Shown: positions 35,041-46,559 of the stretch, in pieces | Layout of the letters: the number at the start of each line of letters is the position of its first letter | Numbering within the stretch: the first letter of the stretch is position 1 | Assembly: GCA_012656075.1 (NCBI GenBank) | Contig: JAAKBF010000227.1 | Location: 372,001-436,000 of the forward strand | DNA length: 64,000 bases | Source of the DNA: Phytophthora hibernalis | Lineage: Eukaryota > Oomycota > Peronosporomycetes > Peronosporales > Peronosporaceae | Reading direction: 5' to 3' | Program-made: the position numbers and the translations under genes | The notes under the pieces: model-generated | What the model saw: only the letters and a program-made list of their open reading frames with translations | Database searches by the model: none | Told to the model about the DNA's origin: nothing

Positions 35041-35290
35041 GGCTCGCTCACAGGGAGCTGCTGATTGCTCCTGCCGACATTCCCAGCTCCACTGAAGCCT
35101 CGGTCCCAACACCTCAGCATCCGGCTGGCGTTTCACAAGCCGGTGGAGGTGTTTCTCCAGTCTTCAGGCTCGCTCACAGAGAGCTGCTGATTGCTCCTGC
35201 CGACATTCCCAGCTCCACTGAAGCCTCGGTTTCAACACCTCAGCATCCGGCTGGCATTTCACAAGCGGTGGAGGTGCTCTCGGCGGGTTG
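35041..35290 (+). repeat. 126-bp tandem duplication
   Basis: GGCTCGCTCACAG(G/A)GAGC begins a unit at 35041 and again at 35167. The two copies are nearly identical for about 120 bp (shared GCTGATTGCTCCTGCCGACA). The duplication is within the gag-like ORF. Confidence 0.85.
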
Positions 35291-36639
35291 TCTCCGGTGA
35301 CTCCTCCCTCATCGACCCACTCTTCGCCTATCCAGGCATATCTGCTTGGTGGTGCCTCCGCAGCGACGTCCGAGTCTCCTGGTACCACTGTGACCCGTCT
35401 TGTCTCGGTGGGGTGTCAGACCAGCACCACCGGTGCGACTCCACCCCCAGCTCCAGCGACCGAGCCTTCAATTCCGGCCCTCGTCGATCAGCGTCTCCTC
35501 CAGCTGGACCAACTCGTCGTCGGCGTGGTTTGCCAGCGTCCCCGGCGAATCGACTCAGCGCTCGATGGCCGCGCGACAGACCTCTGTGAGGCCATGTCAG
35601 CAGTTGTTGCCCCTGCTCAACTTCCTCCGGGCGAGGCGGAGCTGGTCGAGCAAGCTCGCTGACACCGAGGATCGTCTCTCCGCCGAGACACAAGAACGCG
35701 AGAAGTTCAAGTGTTTCAGTGTTCAAGCATCGAGCGAGGAGAGTCGTACCCGTGATATACTGGACGACCTCCGCAGACGCACCTCGCCCTCCGCGAGGAG
35801 CATGACCAGGCGGCTGCCCACCTTCGCCAAGCGAACTCGGCTATAGCAGACCACGACCACATCGTAAAGCTTTGAGCTGCTCGCACGAACTCGGCCGATT
35901 CTTCGTTGACTTCCGCGCAGCGTCTTCTCCACCAGGAGCGCGAGCGCTTTAAAGCTGTTTTGGTGGCTTACACCGAGCAAGTGGTGCGGCACCGGGCTGC
36001 ACTTGACGCATCTGCCCAAGCCTCGGTCGGTGTCGTATCGCCCCAGGTGCAAGCCCTTGAAGCTCAGTTGGCAATTCCGAAGCGGACGAACGCCATCCTT
36101 CGCCGCCACGCCGCTCTCCACGAACTGGATGTCGACACATTGGTGCTTACTTCCGCTGGTGGGTCATGTTTATGCTTCCTTGATATGCCACCCATGCCTG
36201 ACTCTTCTCCTGTCCTCGTTTAGGTATCACCGCGGACGACATCGACTGGGAGTTGCTCGGTCTTACGCCTCCGAGCATCACTTCGAAGCGCAGCCGTAGC
36301 GCTTCCTCGGAGAGCTCGGAGGGTGATGATCAAGAAGCTCCCGGCTCGGACGCCGGGTCGAAACCTTCGGCGAAGTCATCGTCGGCTGCTGGGGACGTCT
36401 CCGAGGATTCGGATGACATGCCTCTCCTTCCGACGGTGTCTCAGCCTCGACGGGACCGCCGCAAAGCGTTTTCGGCAGCATGCGCCGGTGGCGTCTCTAC
36501 CACAGGTGACACCGACACACCCTCAACGGGGTTCACCGAAGTCGACCCTCCCTGCCTACGAGCGGTTGGGTCGTCCGTCTCAAGACCTGAGAGCCCGCGC
36601 TCAAAGTCTCACCCCGGCATTGTCTTTGCCGGCTTCTCC

Positions 36640-36840
36640 GAGGGGGTCGTCTCCGGGTGGATCACCACCGAACCCTCCGCTTGGGTCTCCTCCAGCGTCG
36701 CCGCCAAGTCCTCCGCCTGGGTCTCCACCAGCATCGCCACCGTGTCCTCCGCCTGGGTCTTCACCGGTGTCGCCACAAAGTGGGTCACCACCGAGTCCTC
36801 CTCCTGGCTCACCACCGGCCTCACCGAGGGGATCGTCTGT
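36640..36840 (+). repeat. tandem repeat coding for PPGSPPASPP
   Basis: Imperfect units containing CCTCCGCCTGGGTCTCCACC recur across 200 bp. In one frame they encode SPPSPPPGSPPASPPCPPPG; in another they give Trp-Val-Ser repeats. The repeat lies in the gag-like relic. Confidence 0.7.
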
Positions 36841-38039
36841 CTCTGGGTCGTCAATGCTTCCGACATCGTACGAAGTCATTGACTTGTCGGGTGATGAAGT
36901 CGACACCGATGCCCGGACGGTTGCAAATTTCTCGTATGGATCTTTTCTTCAGCGGTGGTTTCGCCACCTCGTCGTGATTGTCGTCCCACCCGCAGTGCGT
37001 CGGTGTTGTCCACCTTACGGTCTCAAAGAGAACTAGAGAAACTAGAGACCCTGGAGGCGTCCGATGATTTCATCATCGGCTCCCATCGTCATCCGAGTCT
37101 TCCGAAGCTTCGAGTTCACCTATTCCGGTCACCCCTAAAAGCTCGGTGACTCCGGCGTCGACAGTGTCATCGCCGACAGTCTCGGTGGCCCCTCCACCGG
37201 TTTCACCGGTCACATCCCAGTCTTTTCCGACTCCACCGAGCGTACCGGCTGTCCCAGTATCGCAGCCGTCCTCTGCGTCATTGCTGTCGTCGGGTGGGAA
37301 TTAGGTCCCTTCTTCGGTCACGACGCCTGTGACCTCGGTGGTGGTGTCTACTCCGGTCCCTGCGGTTGTGGCCTCGATCATGTCACCGTCCACTTCGTCG
37401 GCTCCGGTTAGTTCGACTTCAGGCGTTACCGACACTCCAGCGACGCCTGCCGGACCTACCCACGGGCGTCTTCCGAGAGCTCGGTCAGTTGTCCGCCGTT
37501 CGCATACTCAAGTGACCGCCACGCTCTCGACCGTTCCGGGCACTGACCCTAGCACCTTTGCTCCGGCGGTGCCAGCTACGCCCGGAACACCGTCACAACG
37601 TCTTGCACTGATGGCTGGTCCGTACTTGACACCCGGGTTCACCCTCCAGGTGCACAAGAGGCCTGGAGCCAGATCCATAAAAACAGCCTGACTCCGCCCA
37701 TTGCTCGCGGTATTGAGTCCCCGTGCGCAGTGGTTGGCATCCAGGCCATGGCGGATTGGGTCAACCCTGGCCACCCTTAGCAGCCAGTGCGCTCGAAGTT
37801 GCCGGAGAGTCCGTGCTGTTTCACTATTGACCTGCATCCGTCAGGCTCTAAAATCTCAACCCGTGCCACTGGATTAGCTCGGTTCGTCAAGATGTGGCGT
37901 CGGTTCCAGGCATCTCCACCGACCGGACCGAGAAAGCAGACTTCGGTCTGGCGTTGTGGGAGCGACGCTACTGGGTCCAAGTCTCTGCCGTTGAAGCCTT
38001 CCTTCGAAGCATGCGTCGGAGGCTCGGTGATGATCCCTC

Positions 38040-39605
38040 GGTCATCGCGTTACGGGCGGCTGCCCAGACGGGCAGACTGAGCGCGTGAACCGCGTTCTTG
38101 AAGACGTCTTGCGCAGCTACGCGACGTCGTACGCGTCTAGGAGATCGTTCTTGCCGTTAGCCGAGTTCGCATCGAACAACGCAGTCCATTCGTCAACTGG
38201 ATTGAAGTCATTTTTCGTCAACCACGTGCGGCATCCTCACTTTCCAGCTCTTCTTGCCGTGGGCGATTCCACGACGGCGACTCTTGGTGGGGGCGAAATG
38301 GTTCCGTCCGTGGGACGCAAGCCTGCATTTCAGAGTCCGACTGAAGAAGAGGCGTCGGTACGCGCCGGCGTCACCAAGTCCAAGAACAACGCGATCGTCC
38401 AATGGACTGACAATGCTTTGATCAACCCCGCGGCGCCAACAAAGCGCACTGTGTCTTTCCTGCAATTCATAATCCGGCGACTGGCGTCGGGTCTGCTGTT
38501 TCTAACTTTGAGAAGACGCCTGACATGGCGGCCGCGGACTCTGCGACAATCTCGGACTTCTTGCTACGCCGACAGACCGTCGTGCGCTGTGTGCGCGACG
38601 CAATCGCTCGCCGTTGCCGAGCAGAACAAAATTGCAGACAAGAGTGGGCGCAAGAACATGGACGTGTATTTCGTTGGTGACAAAGTCCTACTTTCCGTCG
38701 CAGGTATTCAACCTGGCGCCGTGACTAACCTCGGCGTTAACCAGCTACTGCCACGGTGCATAGGTCCGTTTACGGTTGTGGCTGCGCCTACACGCTCGAC
38801 ATTCCGACCACTATGCGACTCCACCCACGTTCTACGTCGGGCGTCTCAAGCGTTACTACCCGTCGGCAATCTCTGGTCAAGCATCTTGCGGAACCCCGTC
38901 TACTCCCCAAGCCGACGCAGCGACCACTGCATCGCGTCATGCTACTGGTTTAACGGTCGCACGCCGCACAAAGCGCGACGGCCTCCTCGTGAAGACTGTT
39001 CAGATCCTGCGTGTTGTCCAGTGCACGCGACTCAGCCTGATCGGCTTGGTGGTTCACCCAGTCAATTGAGACGCCGAGCCCGCAGCACCGACGTTCCCGA
39101 CGCTTGGTAGATCTGCGAGCCGCGCAGACCCCGCCAGTCTCCGCAGTGGAACGCCAGCATGATGTCCTGCCTGTTCATGATTTGCAATGCGATCCCGCAG
39201 AGAGCTCCCGACGTGGTGCGGCTACCACGCCACCTGATGCTTGATTGCACGGTCCCACAACCCCCGCTGACCGCTGAGATGATTCCAGCATTCGTACCGG
39301 TGCGACACCTAATACCTTCAGTCGCGCCGCTCGTATACTGGATGCCGGTCGATCTGCGCCAAGCGCGATGGCCCGCCCCCGCTTGTGGATACTACGGGCG
39401 ACCGTAACTAGATCATCGACCGCATTGTGGATCATGCAGACGATCGTCGTGACCCCAGTTGGCCTCGCCTCGCGGCCGTACACCGATTATTCCTCGAACG
39501 CGTCAGTATCGCGTACGATGTCTCGGTTATGCTTCAATGGACGATACGTGGGAAGCGCGTGAACTCCTGCTTGCTGATGTTCCCACGGAGGTTGCAACGT
39601 GTCGG
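38040..39605 (+). pseudogene. Gypsy integrase plus chromodomain relic
   Basis: Reads RVNRVLEDVLRSYATSYASR, AEFASNNAVHSSTGLKSFFV and RHPHFPAL (integrase core end), later MDVYFVGDKVLLSVAGIQPG, AVTNLGVNQLLPRCIGPFTV, AYTLDIPTTMRLHP-like text and VGRLKRYYPS. The end, about 39505-39600, encodes YRVRCLGYASMDDTWEAREL then LLADVP, a chromodomain-like module. It is related to Gypsy element 1 but not the same copy. The 5' boundary at about 38040 joins directly to the gag-like relic, so reverse transcriptase is missing. Several stops and frame changes. Confidence 0.65.
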
Positions 39606-40289
39606 AGCATCCCGACACAACTAGCTTGCGTCCGATGAGTGCTTGCCGATGTTTCCGCGACCTCTAGCCCTCTCGTTTAGCCGGCGGAAGTTCCGCCGAC
39701 ATGGCACCGTCAAGATCCGTCGAAGTCGCATCCTGCAGCTTCTCCAACAAGATTTATCGGAGCGTGTTATCCGATCAATAGGACCAGTTGGTAGCAGTCG
39801 AATCTCAAGGTTGCGAGAGGTTCTAAAAATGGAATCGACACGCTGCATACCCACCGTAAGCGTCGTAAGCCCTGGCATGCTTTTAGTGGCGCTGCTCTAG
39901 GTACATTCAAGACCCATTGTTCAACTTGGATATGGTTTTCCGTGTCTACATCGACGTTCTTGACAAAGGTTTATGGAGACCAAGTTGACAAGGGTGGAAG
40001 TCACGCGCGATATGAGGACGATTTAAATGATCCCAATTCTCGCACGCTCAGCTACTCCCAGTTCAGACAGATCGTTAAGTTTCACTATCCTGGGGTTCGG
40101 CTAACTAAAAGCGAAGAAAACGCTTGTGAATGCTCTATGCATCTCAACATTCAGATTCAACGAGAGCATCAGCAAATCACGAAGCCATCAGCCACCCATT
40201 CTTCTGTTTTCAGCTCAACATCGAAATAGGTCAGGATAGCTAAGCAAGCCCAAAAGGAATGACGATACCGGTTTGTGATGCGAGTATGC
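39606..40289 (+). pseudogene. transposase-like ORF fragment (39942-40229) in a non-coding stretch
   Basis: An ATG-less-to-short frame at 39942-40229 reads VYGDQVDKGGSHARYEDDLN, LSYSQFRQIVKFHYPGVRLT and ENACECSMHLNIQIQ. The C-x-C motif after a predicted helix recalls proteins encoded by oomycete DNA-transposon families, but the assignment is weak. The rest holds only a short hairpin (CGGCGGAAGTTCCGCCG, about 39682). Confidence 0.25.
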
Positions 40290-40368
40290 AGCCAACCGGT
40301 ACCATGTACCATGGACTCTAAAGAGTGACATCCGTCACTCTTTATGTAACTTGGTAACCCCCGTTACA
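40290..40368 (-). repeat. truncated 3' LTR of Gypsy element 3
   Basis: Matches the first ~90 bp of the LTR at 43926-44222, including the hairpin AAAGAGTGAC-ATCC-GTCACTCTTT and GGTACCATGTACCATGG. It stops abruptly at 40290, where unrelated sequence begins. Confidence 0.75.
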
Positions 40369-40499
40369 TCCTCCCCCACTTAACGGAGAATCACACCTGA
40401 TTTTCCAATCAGAAGTGAGAGAATTCGAACACCCAAAGGGTCAATTCTCGCGCGCAGCCTAAGCGCGCCATCTCGTCAGTCACACAGTGACTTGTGTCC

Positions 40500-40765
40500 A
40501 CGGCGGACACTGCGAGCTGCATCCTTGCACTCGCAACGACGTTGGCCGTAATTCCGACGGGCATATACGCGACGTGGGCCTACAGGTCCACGACCACGTC
40601 GACGTACGGGTTGATGACCACGTGGGCGTGCGCGCCGTTGACCATGAAGGCTCACAGGTGCATGCCCACGTAGCCGTACATCACATCGACGTACGGTTAC
40701 ATGACGCGTAGGCGTACGCCACGTCGACCTACAGGTCCACGACCACGACGGCGTACGACCCCGTA
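40500..40765. repeat. degenerate 12-15-bp minisatellite rich in GACCACGTCGACGTAC
   Basis: Related motifs such as CTACAGGTCCACGACCACG (40578 and about 40730), GACCACGTGGGCG and CACATCGACGTACGG recur. The plus frame is a His/Asp/Val periodic text (HDHVDVRVDDHVGVRAVDH). It lies inside Gypsy element 3, near its 3' end. Coding in neither strand is credible beyond composition. Confidence 0.6.
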
Positions 40766-41576
40766 CACAAAGGTACACCGTGTACAGCAAGTATCACGGA
40801 CACCATTACTGCCGCAAGTATATAAACCTGCGAGCACGACGATGAGTGTAGGTAGGTAGCGTACATATTTGTAATATACAAGACCCCCATTGACCTACGT
40901 AATAACTCGTCTTCCTTTCGGTTAGAGTACGTATCCGTGTACACGTATTGCACATGCTGTTGTTGGCCCGTACCAACAACACCTTCCGTAAGGAATCCAG
41001 TCTCAACAGAGACTTGGGAGAAAATGTATATCCCCCTCTTACGACCAAAGTCCTTCCAGGTCGACGGTGTCGAGAGCGTCTGGTGAGGCCCCATGACCTC
41101 AACTCTTCTGAGATGTTTCTGTTACCCGCCTTGTTGTGTGGAACTATGTTACCCACACAGGAAGCGCAACATGCGACTTCCTCTTTAGTTTAGGTCTGGG
41201 CGACCGTGTGTCCGGTGGCACAGTACGTTGTGCTGAGCTCGAGGTCAATCGTTGGTCCCGTGTCGATCCAGTGGGAGGTGAAGCGTTGTGTTCGTCGGCA
41301 CCACGTCCGTGTTTGGCCTACGCCATCGAGCAGTACACGCCTGAGGTGAATTGCCCCGAGTCGTTCGTAACGACTTTGGTCTGATACATGACCAGACCCG
41401 ACATGTGCCGGTGACGGCGTCGTCGACGGTCATCCTGACGTGGAACTTGGTTACCCACGTCCAGAGGCGTATTGTTGGTTCAAGAGTCATGTTTGACTCC
41501 GTGTGGTACTTGGTTGAGGTTGGGTAACGCACCTCTGCCTTGGCCACGGTCTTGGCGTTCTTGACCTCCCGTGGGC

Positions 41577-42140
41577 TTAATCCACCATTGCGGTTGTACT
41601 AATCAACAGTACGTCAGTCGAAGCCCGTACGGCACCACGACTGACAGCGATGTGGGCTACTGGTGTTGTAGTCACACATGCTGGGCATGAAGTCCTGTTG
41701 ATCGGCATAGCATCAAGATGCACGTGATCCGACATCTCCGGCATGGCCTCCAACTGGTCAGACCCGGACGTGACCTTGCGGTCAGTCACGCCGTCATAGA
41801 TGTGATAACATTCTTCTGGCGGCGGCGCCGAAGGAGTCGTCGTTGACTCCGAGCTTGTTCCTGAAGCGTCAGTCCTGACATTGTGTCGGGACTCTTGGCG
41901 TGGTCCTGTGTTACCCACAGTCGAAACTTGTCTTGGTACAACGCCTGGAACCTGTACCGGCCCGTGTGGAACTATGTTACCCACACTAGTGGTGCCGGTA
42001 GCAACCTCTGCGCTGGCCACGGGCTCGACCTCTCCGGTCTCACATGGGCTTACGCCCTCTTGTAGACGGACGTCGTCCTTTACGAACTCCGTTGATGCCC
42101 GTACGGTGCAACGCCTTTGTGCGCTGGAAGATGCTGGCAT
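41577..42140 (-). pseudogene. protease/linker-region ORF of Gypsy element 3
   Basis: A 187-codon frame, Ser/Thr/Val-rich, with CYHIYDGVTDRKVTSGSDQL then EAMPEMSDHVHLDAMP. This resembles the segment that lies between protease and reverse transcriptase in some oomycete Gypsy polyproteins. It is embedded between repeats of GTTACCCACA. It is not an independent gene. Confidence 0.4.
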
Positions 42141-42689
42141 TGCATCTTACCTCGCGGGTCTGGAGACATCCAAGACCCTTGGGATTGTTGCAGGTTCGTT
42201 AGCAACAGAGGCATCCGTGGTATTCTACCGGCGTCCATGGTAGCCTCGCTTCCGGACAGAGAAGAGAATATTACTCACCAATGCTCTGTCAGAACCCGGA
42301 GGCCGTCTAGCCCCTAAGAGTCTACCGCGCCAAATGGCTCAGGGTGCGTGCGTCCGTGGCACCGCGTACCCAGCGTACGTGTTCGAAACCGCGTACGGCT
42401 TAATCTTGTGCACGTATTCGAACTTGTGACAACCAGGTCTATACAGACCAATGCCATTACCCTCGCCAGAGCGTTGGCAATATCCCGGCGACGTACAAAA
42501 TCAATTGACGCCCCAGGTATCGAAACTTCCAAGGGTATTCACATTCCCGTACACTCGGGTGTAGTATCAGCAACCAAGCGTTGCTCTCGCCAATTCGAGA
42601 GACAAAGTCCCTCACACGCAAATCCTTCGCGGGGCGCGCCGACCGCGCACCCGTCACGAAGCCTCGGGTCTTCCCCACCACTACTGGTG

Positions 42690-43672
42690 GCTGGGGTATC
42701 CTTGGTCAGACGACCGCGGCTTGCGCCAGCGACCACTAGGCCCTTGAGCTTTCCGGAATGGTATCTTTACCACTCCAGTCGAGAGCCACACTAGTTGGTA
42801 GTGTCCCAGTCCGCTGCATGTATAGCAGCGAACCGAACTCATCTCAGCAGAGCTCAAGTCCATGGGATCTGGATCGTTGTTCACGCCGACAACTGGTGCA
42901 ACAACCGAAGTGGCAGTCTGCTTATGGCTGTACACCTATTGGAGGTTGAGCTTAATTGCCTCCTCCATGGTGGATGCGTGCACGCGGAACAGCTGCGTGC
43001 GCGCTGGACCGACCTTCAAACCGTCCATGAAGACCGTCGTCTTGACGTCTTCAGCGAGAGGGTTTCCAACCAGAGATGACGCCAACGTGCGCATCTCTTG
43101 TACGTACTCGTACAGCTCACGTTTCCCTTGTTTGCAAGCGAGAAACCGAGAACGTTGTCGGAAAGCATCGTTTTCCGGGAGGAAAGCAGCGCGAAGCCGC
43201 TCGCACAACAGTGCCCAAGATGCGAAGCATCCAGGACACGTCGTCTCCAGCGTGTATGCCCAATTCTTGGCACGACCGCCAAGATTGGACAACGCAAACG
43301 CTACGAGTAGGTCTTCATCCGTGATAAGACCCGGCTTCATAGGCGATCTCTGCTTCTCGGGTCCAGAAGTGAAGGTTTTCGCCTTCCTTCCTTCGAACGG
43401 AGTTACAACCAGCCGTAGAGGCTTGGGTTGTACCGGCTTCAGCTTGGCCATAGAAGCCTGCAGGTTTCCCTGACATACGCGATGAGCTCGCGCTCGTACG
43501 CGTCGAACGCAGTCACGCGTTCTTCTTGCTCGGCTGGCGTTGCCGGCGCCAAGCCCGGAGGACATATCTTCCGAAGATGCCTCCAATCTCCCGAACAGAC
43601 TCGAACTGCGAGTCGTTCAAGTGAGGAACTCATTGCGGTCCATCGTGACCTCGGTACCATACAAATCCCCAA
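42690..43672 (-). pseudogene. gag of Gypsy element 3, with CCHC-type knuckle
   Basis: Frames in order: AFDAYERELIAYVRETCR (43439-43672), then LRLVVTPFEGRKAKTFTSGP, AFALSNLGGRAKNWAYTLET, REAFLP-like LRAAFLPENDAFRQRSRFLA, CKQGKRELYEYVQEMRTLAS and FRVHASTMEEAIKL (42936-43586), and last a knuckle-like RCYTCSGLGHYQ after DPMDLSSAE (42681-42935). The retroviral-type gag core and a degraded zinc knuckle are recognisable. The stop after KLNLQ and a frame change split it. Confidence 0.75.
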
Positions 43673-43925
43673 TCATATCACTTTCGCCAGGTTTTATTTA
43701 AAATAGGTTTTTGTATGGAGGCCAGGTGTCTCAAAGTTGTGTCGCGGTGGCCTAAGCGGTTTTTGTATGTGAGCCACAGCAAAACCGCGAGCGTTAGCGC
43801 ATGCCCGCCCTTGCCTAGCGTGTTCTGGTACACATGTCAAAACCGCACCTTCAAATGATAAAAATTGACGGAGTTACAGCGACTTGTTCAAGTGTCCCAA
43901 ACCTTTTGTCGCGCAGTCTACCAAG

Positions 43926-44222
43926 TGTGACGGGGTCACACAGCACCTTGCCTTGAGGAAGCGTAAGAGAGCAAAGGCTCTCATAAGTTCACAGTTCCCG
44001 GCCTAAGGAAACTGTCTGCGGGTTTGATAGCAAGATAAAGACTGAATATATTTTATAGCTGAGTTTAGCTTGTAGCATACAAACTCTAAGCCATCTATAG
44101 TAAAAGCTAAAGAGCGTCCATTGTTGGCTCACAGCCAACCGGTACCATGTACCATGGGCTCTAAAGAGTGACATCCGTCACTCTTTATGCAATTTGGGTA
44201 CACGTCGGTGTACCCCGTTACA
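43926..44222 (-). repeat. 5' LTR of Gypsy element 3
   Basis: 297 bp with inverted ends (plus strand TGTGACGGGG...CCCCGTTACA). Minus-strand reading has a TATA-like CTATAAAATATATTC near 44048-44062 and the hairpin AAAGAGTGAC/GTCACTCTTT in the U3 part. Confidence 0.8.
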
Positions 44223-45355
44223 AAGCTTTAACGCGGCTTGGCCGAGATGCTCAATGTACATGTACCAAGTACCAAGATTATCATCTACACGTTTTGTGTC
44301 ACTACATGTAGCAGATTCTGCGGCTACGAAGCAGACGCAGAAGATGCAACGAGGACGTGGTCATATAGGACGTGGTCACATACTGTAGGTTTACTGTACT
44401 CTGTATGAAATCTACTAAAAACATGTACACACTAATTGTAAGAGGCCCTTGTTCGACAGTGATTGAAAAGAAGCACTGGGAGCTTGCCAGTGGGTGCCTT
44501 CTAAAACCGACATAAAAAGCTTAATAACTGGGGTTGGGGCGTGTTAAAGTGGTCATAAAACTGGTCGATTAAACTTAAAATGTTTTGGTCTGCATTTATC
44601 AGCTTTTAAACCACCCTCATTGAGCAACTGCATAAAAAGATTTACCATATTTCACTATTGGACCAAAGCGAATCTGTAAGTTGCAAGTTTTATGTTTGAA
44701 TTGACGTTCGATGATCTTTAACGGCAGCACTCGAGTTTCGCGCGCGAGGTCCAATACCCCTCATTCTAAGATTCTCCTCGTCCCCCTCAAGCTGGCGAAC
44801 CAGTCTCTTCGCGGACAGGTAGGGCTCGAGTTGGAGGAGGGGAACGAGAGCTGCAAAAGTCGTCTAATCAATCTAGAGTAGACTCTACAGCGAAGACCAC
44901 CACGCCGTCAACGTTAAGCACCAAGACGCCGCCAGCCTGGCGGCCGACGCCCGTAAGACACTCCGTTTCCGTGTCTATCTCGTCGTGACCACTTCGTATC
45001 GCAACCTGTGCTATATGCAGGCATCGCTTTGGTATCAGTAGGCCAAACGTCGACTTGAGTCGTCACGACAAGCGTATCTCACGTTCGTGTCGGCGAACAA
45101 CGAGAGCCGCCGTCTGCGTACGTCATTTTCTCATGAAACAAAACCGAAAATCTACTAACTGCTCGTTGTATTTGTGTTTTTCTACTTTGCTGCTATCTAG
45201 CATACGTTTCGGCCCCAAGCAAAGAGAGCAGTGGGCTTAGGTGCAGTGGGGCCGAGGACGAAGCGCCCCAAAACTGTCTCGTGGTCGATGTGTCTTGCGT
45301 GCGCTTCCGATCCGAGCCCGTGGTCAGACACCCGCTCATTGTTGAAGCCGCGACC
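44223..45355. other. gene-poor stretch
   Basis: About 1.1 kb with no supportable gene or RNA. Only frames below 70 codons with no recognisable motif. Base composition is AT-rich to 44700 and more balanced after. Confidence 0.4.
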
Positions 45356-46351
45356 ATGGAGGTGAAGTCGTTGGCCCGTTTCGAGCTTTCGTCATCGTCG
45401 CTGCTGTCGGTCGGATCGTCTCCAGCCTCGCATACTCCTTCTAGTGATCATCCTCAGTAGCTGTCACAGTCTAGTGATGGCACAGATCCGTCCATTCTGG
45501 AGATCTGGTCACCTGCCCGAGGTGGTCCGCCGTGTTCACCTTCTCCGTCCTCGCAATCAACCGTGACCGAGGCTCCGTGGACTCCTCGGTCTGACCCGTA
45601 TACGGCGCATCCATCGCCTCCATTGACAGTGGCCCCATGGTTTCTCAGTTCGATACGAAAATGCCGACCAACCGTTTGTCCGACACACCACGAAAGCCCC
45701 GGGTGAAGTTCCACGGTGGTTCGAGGAAGCCTTCGAGTGTCGGACGGCTATGACTCCGATGCCGTCCATCAGATATCCTGTATGCGTACGGCGTCTCCTG
45801 CTTCGCGTACTCCTGCCTCTCCGAGCCCCCAAGATCATGACCCTGCTAACGTTGTGGATCGAGAACAATGGACCCCTGATAAGTGGCCTGAGGACGTGCG
45901 TTTCTTGCGGAAGCAGTTCAACCCCCGCCATTGGATATTCCCGTACGTGAGTATGGGTATTCGTGACGGTGCAGGATGGCCGTGCGAAGATCGGTGCAAT
46001 GTAGTTTCCTGCGTTAATGCCAAGGTGAGTCGCTTCTGCAACGAGCGGAATTGTGCGTTCGCAGGCGTGTGCGGAAATGCACTACGTAAGAGTTCGTCTC
46101 TCGTGATCGCGACCAGTTCGCGCTCCGGTATGCGCGGTTTTGTTGCTAAGGCCTTCATTCCTGCTGGCGAAGTAATTGTAGAGTACCTGGGTCGGATTGA
46201 GCTGTTCGGTCCACCGTGTTGGAACGGTCCTGTGAATGACGGCTTCCGAATGCATCTCAAGACCCGTACTACGGGGAACAAGTACACGGGTATCGACGCC
46301 AAGGAGTCCGCCCTGTGCACTTACAGGCCCCTCACGCATAAACCTTACTGA
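45356..46351 (+). pseudogene. truncated SET-domain protein pseudogene
   Basis: An ATG at 45356 opens a Ser/Pro-rich N-terminus broken by TAG at 45458 (a Gln position by context) and TGA near 45703. It continues as DKWPEDVRFLRKQFNPRHWI, a Cys-rich pre-SET-like block (CEDRCNVVSCVNAKVSRFCN, ERNCAFAGVCGN), then the first half of a SET domain: SGMRGFVAKAFIPAGEVIVE, YLGRIEL, GNKYTGIDAKESA. It then ends in unrelated sequence, without the NHSC and ELTxDY motifs that bind cofactor and complete the fold. SET proteins methylate lysines, usually on histones. Loss of the second half coincides with the start of the Harbinger region. Confidence 0.7.
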
Positions 46352-46559
46352 TAAAACTACACGAACACTAACAGCGCGGCAGACGACAGGGCTACAACAA
46401 TTACTCTGTCCCGGATCAAATGTTGTTGTGTCAAGTGGCGGAGACGATTCTCCCACTTGGTCGCAACATGTAGGAGCGAGTGGCCGTCCTGTACAACGCC
46501 AACCGCAACAGGTCATCGCCTTAGCGCGATTTTGAATCACTACGCCGCAAATTCAAGAG
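46352..46559. other. junction between SET relic and Harbinger region
   Basis: 208 bp with no gene. The left terminus of the DNA transposon should be here, but I could not find terminal inverted repeats matching the right side (50530-51000). Confidence 0.3.

Larger units (their letters stand above)
34890..37690 (+). pseudogene. Ser/Pro/Thr-rich gag-like retroelement ORF, degraded
   Basis: Starts MTPPSRLLSDATAAALRAIA at 34890 and continues through several frames: Pro/Ser/Thr-rich text, a coiled-coil-like Glu/Arg stretch (about 35640-36110), ITADDIDWELLGLTPPSITS with an acidic Ser-rich tail (36225-36420), and a PPGSPPASPP repeat block. Large, low-complexity gag-like proteins of this shape are carried by some oomycete retroelements. 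Stops and frame changes occur throughout. The identification as gag is by composition and by its position upstream of a Gypsy integrase relic, so it is tentative. Confidence 0.4.
40290..44222 (-). mobile_element. Gypsy-type retrotransposon, minus orientation, truncated 3' LTR, pol mostly lost
   Basis: The 5' LTR is at 43926-44222 (TGTAACGGGG...CCCCGTCACA on the minus strand), followed by TTGGTAGACTGCGCG as a likely primer-binding site. The 3' LTR survives only as 79 bp at 40290-40368, directly preceded (minus strand) by the polypurine tract AGTGGGGGAGGA. Between them lie gag with a CCHC knuckle, a protease-to-RT linker-like ORF and a minisatellite. Reverse transcriptase, RNase H and integrase were not found. 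Confidence 0.75.

Noticed and set aside
35041..35290. Direct repeats considered as a CRISPR array
   Set aside because: Only two long units with no spacers, within a eukaryotic retroelement relic.
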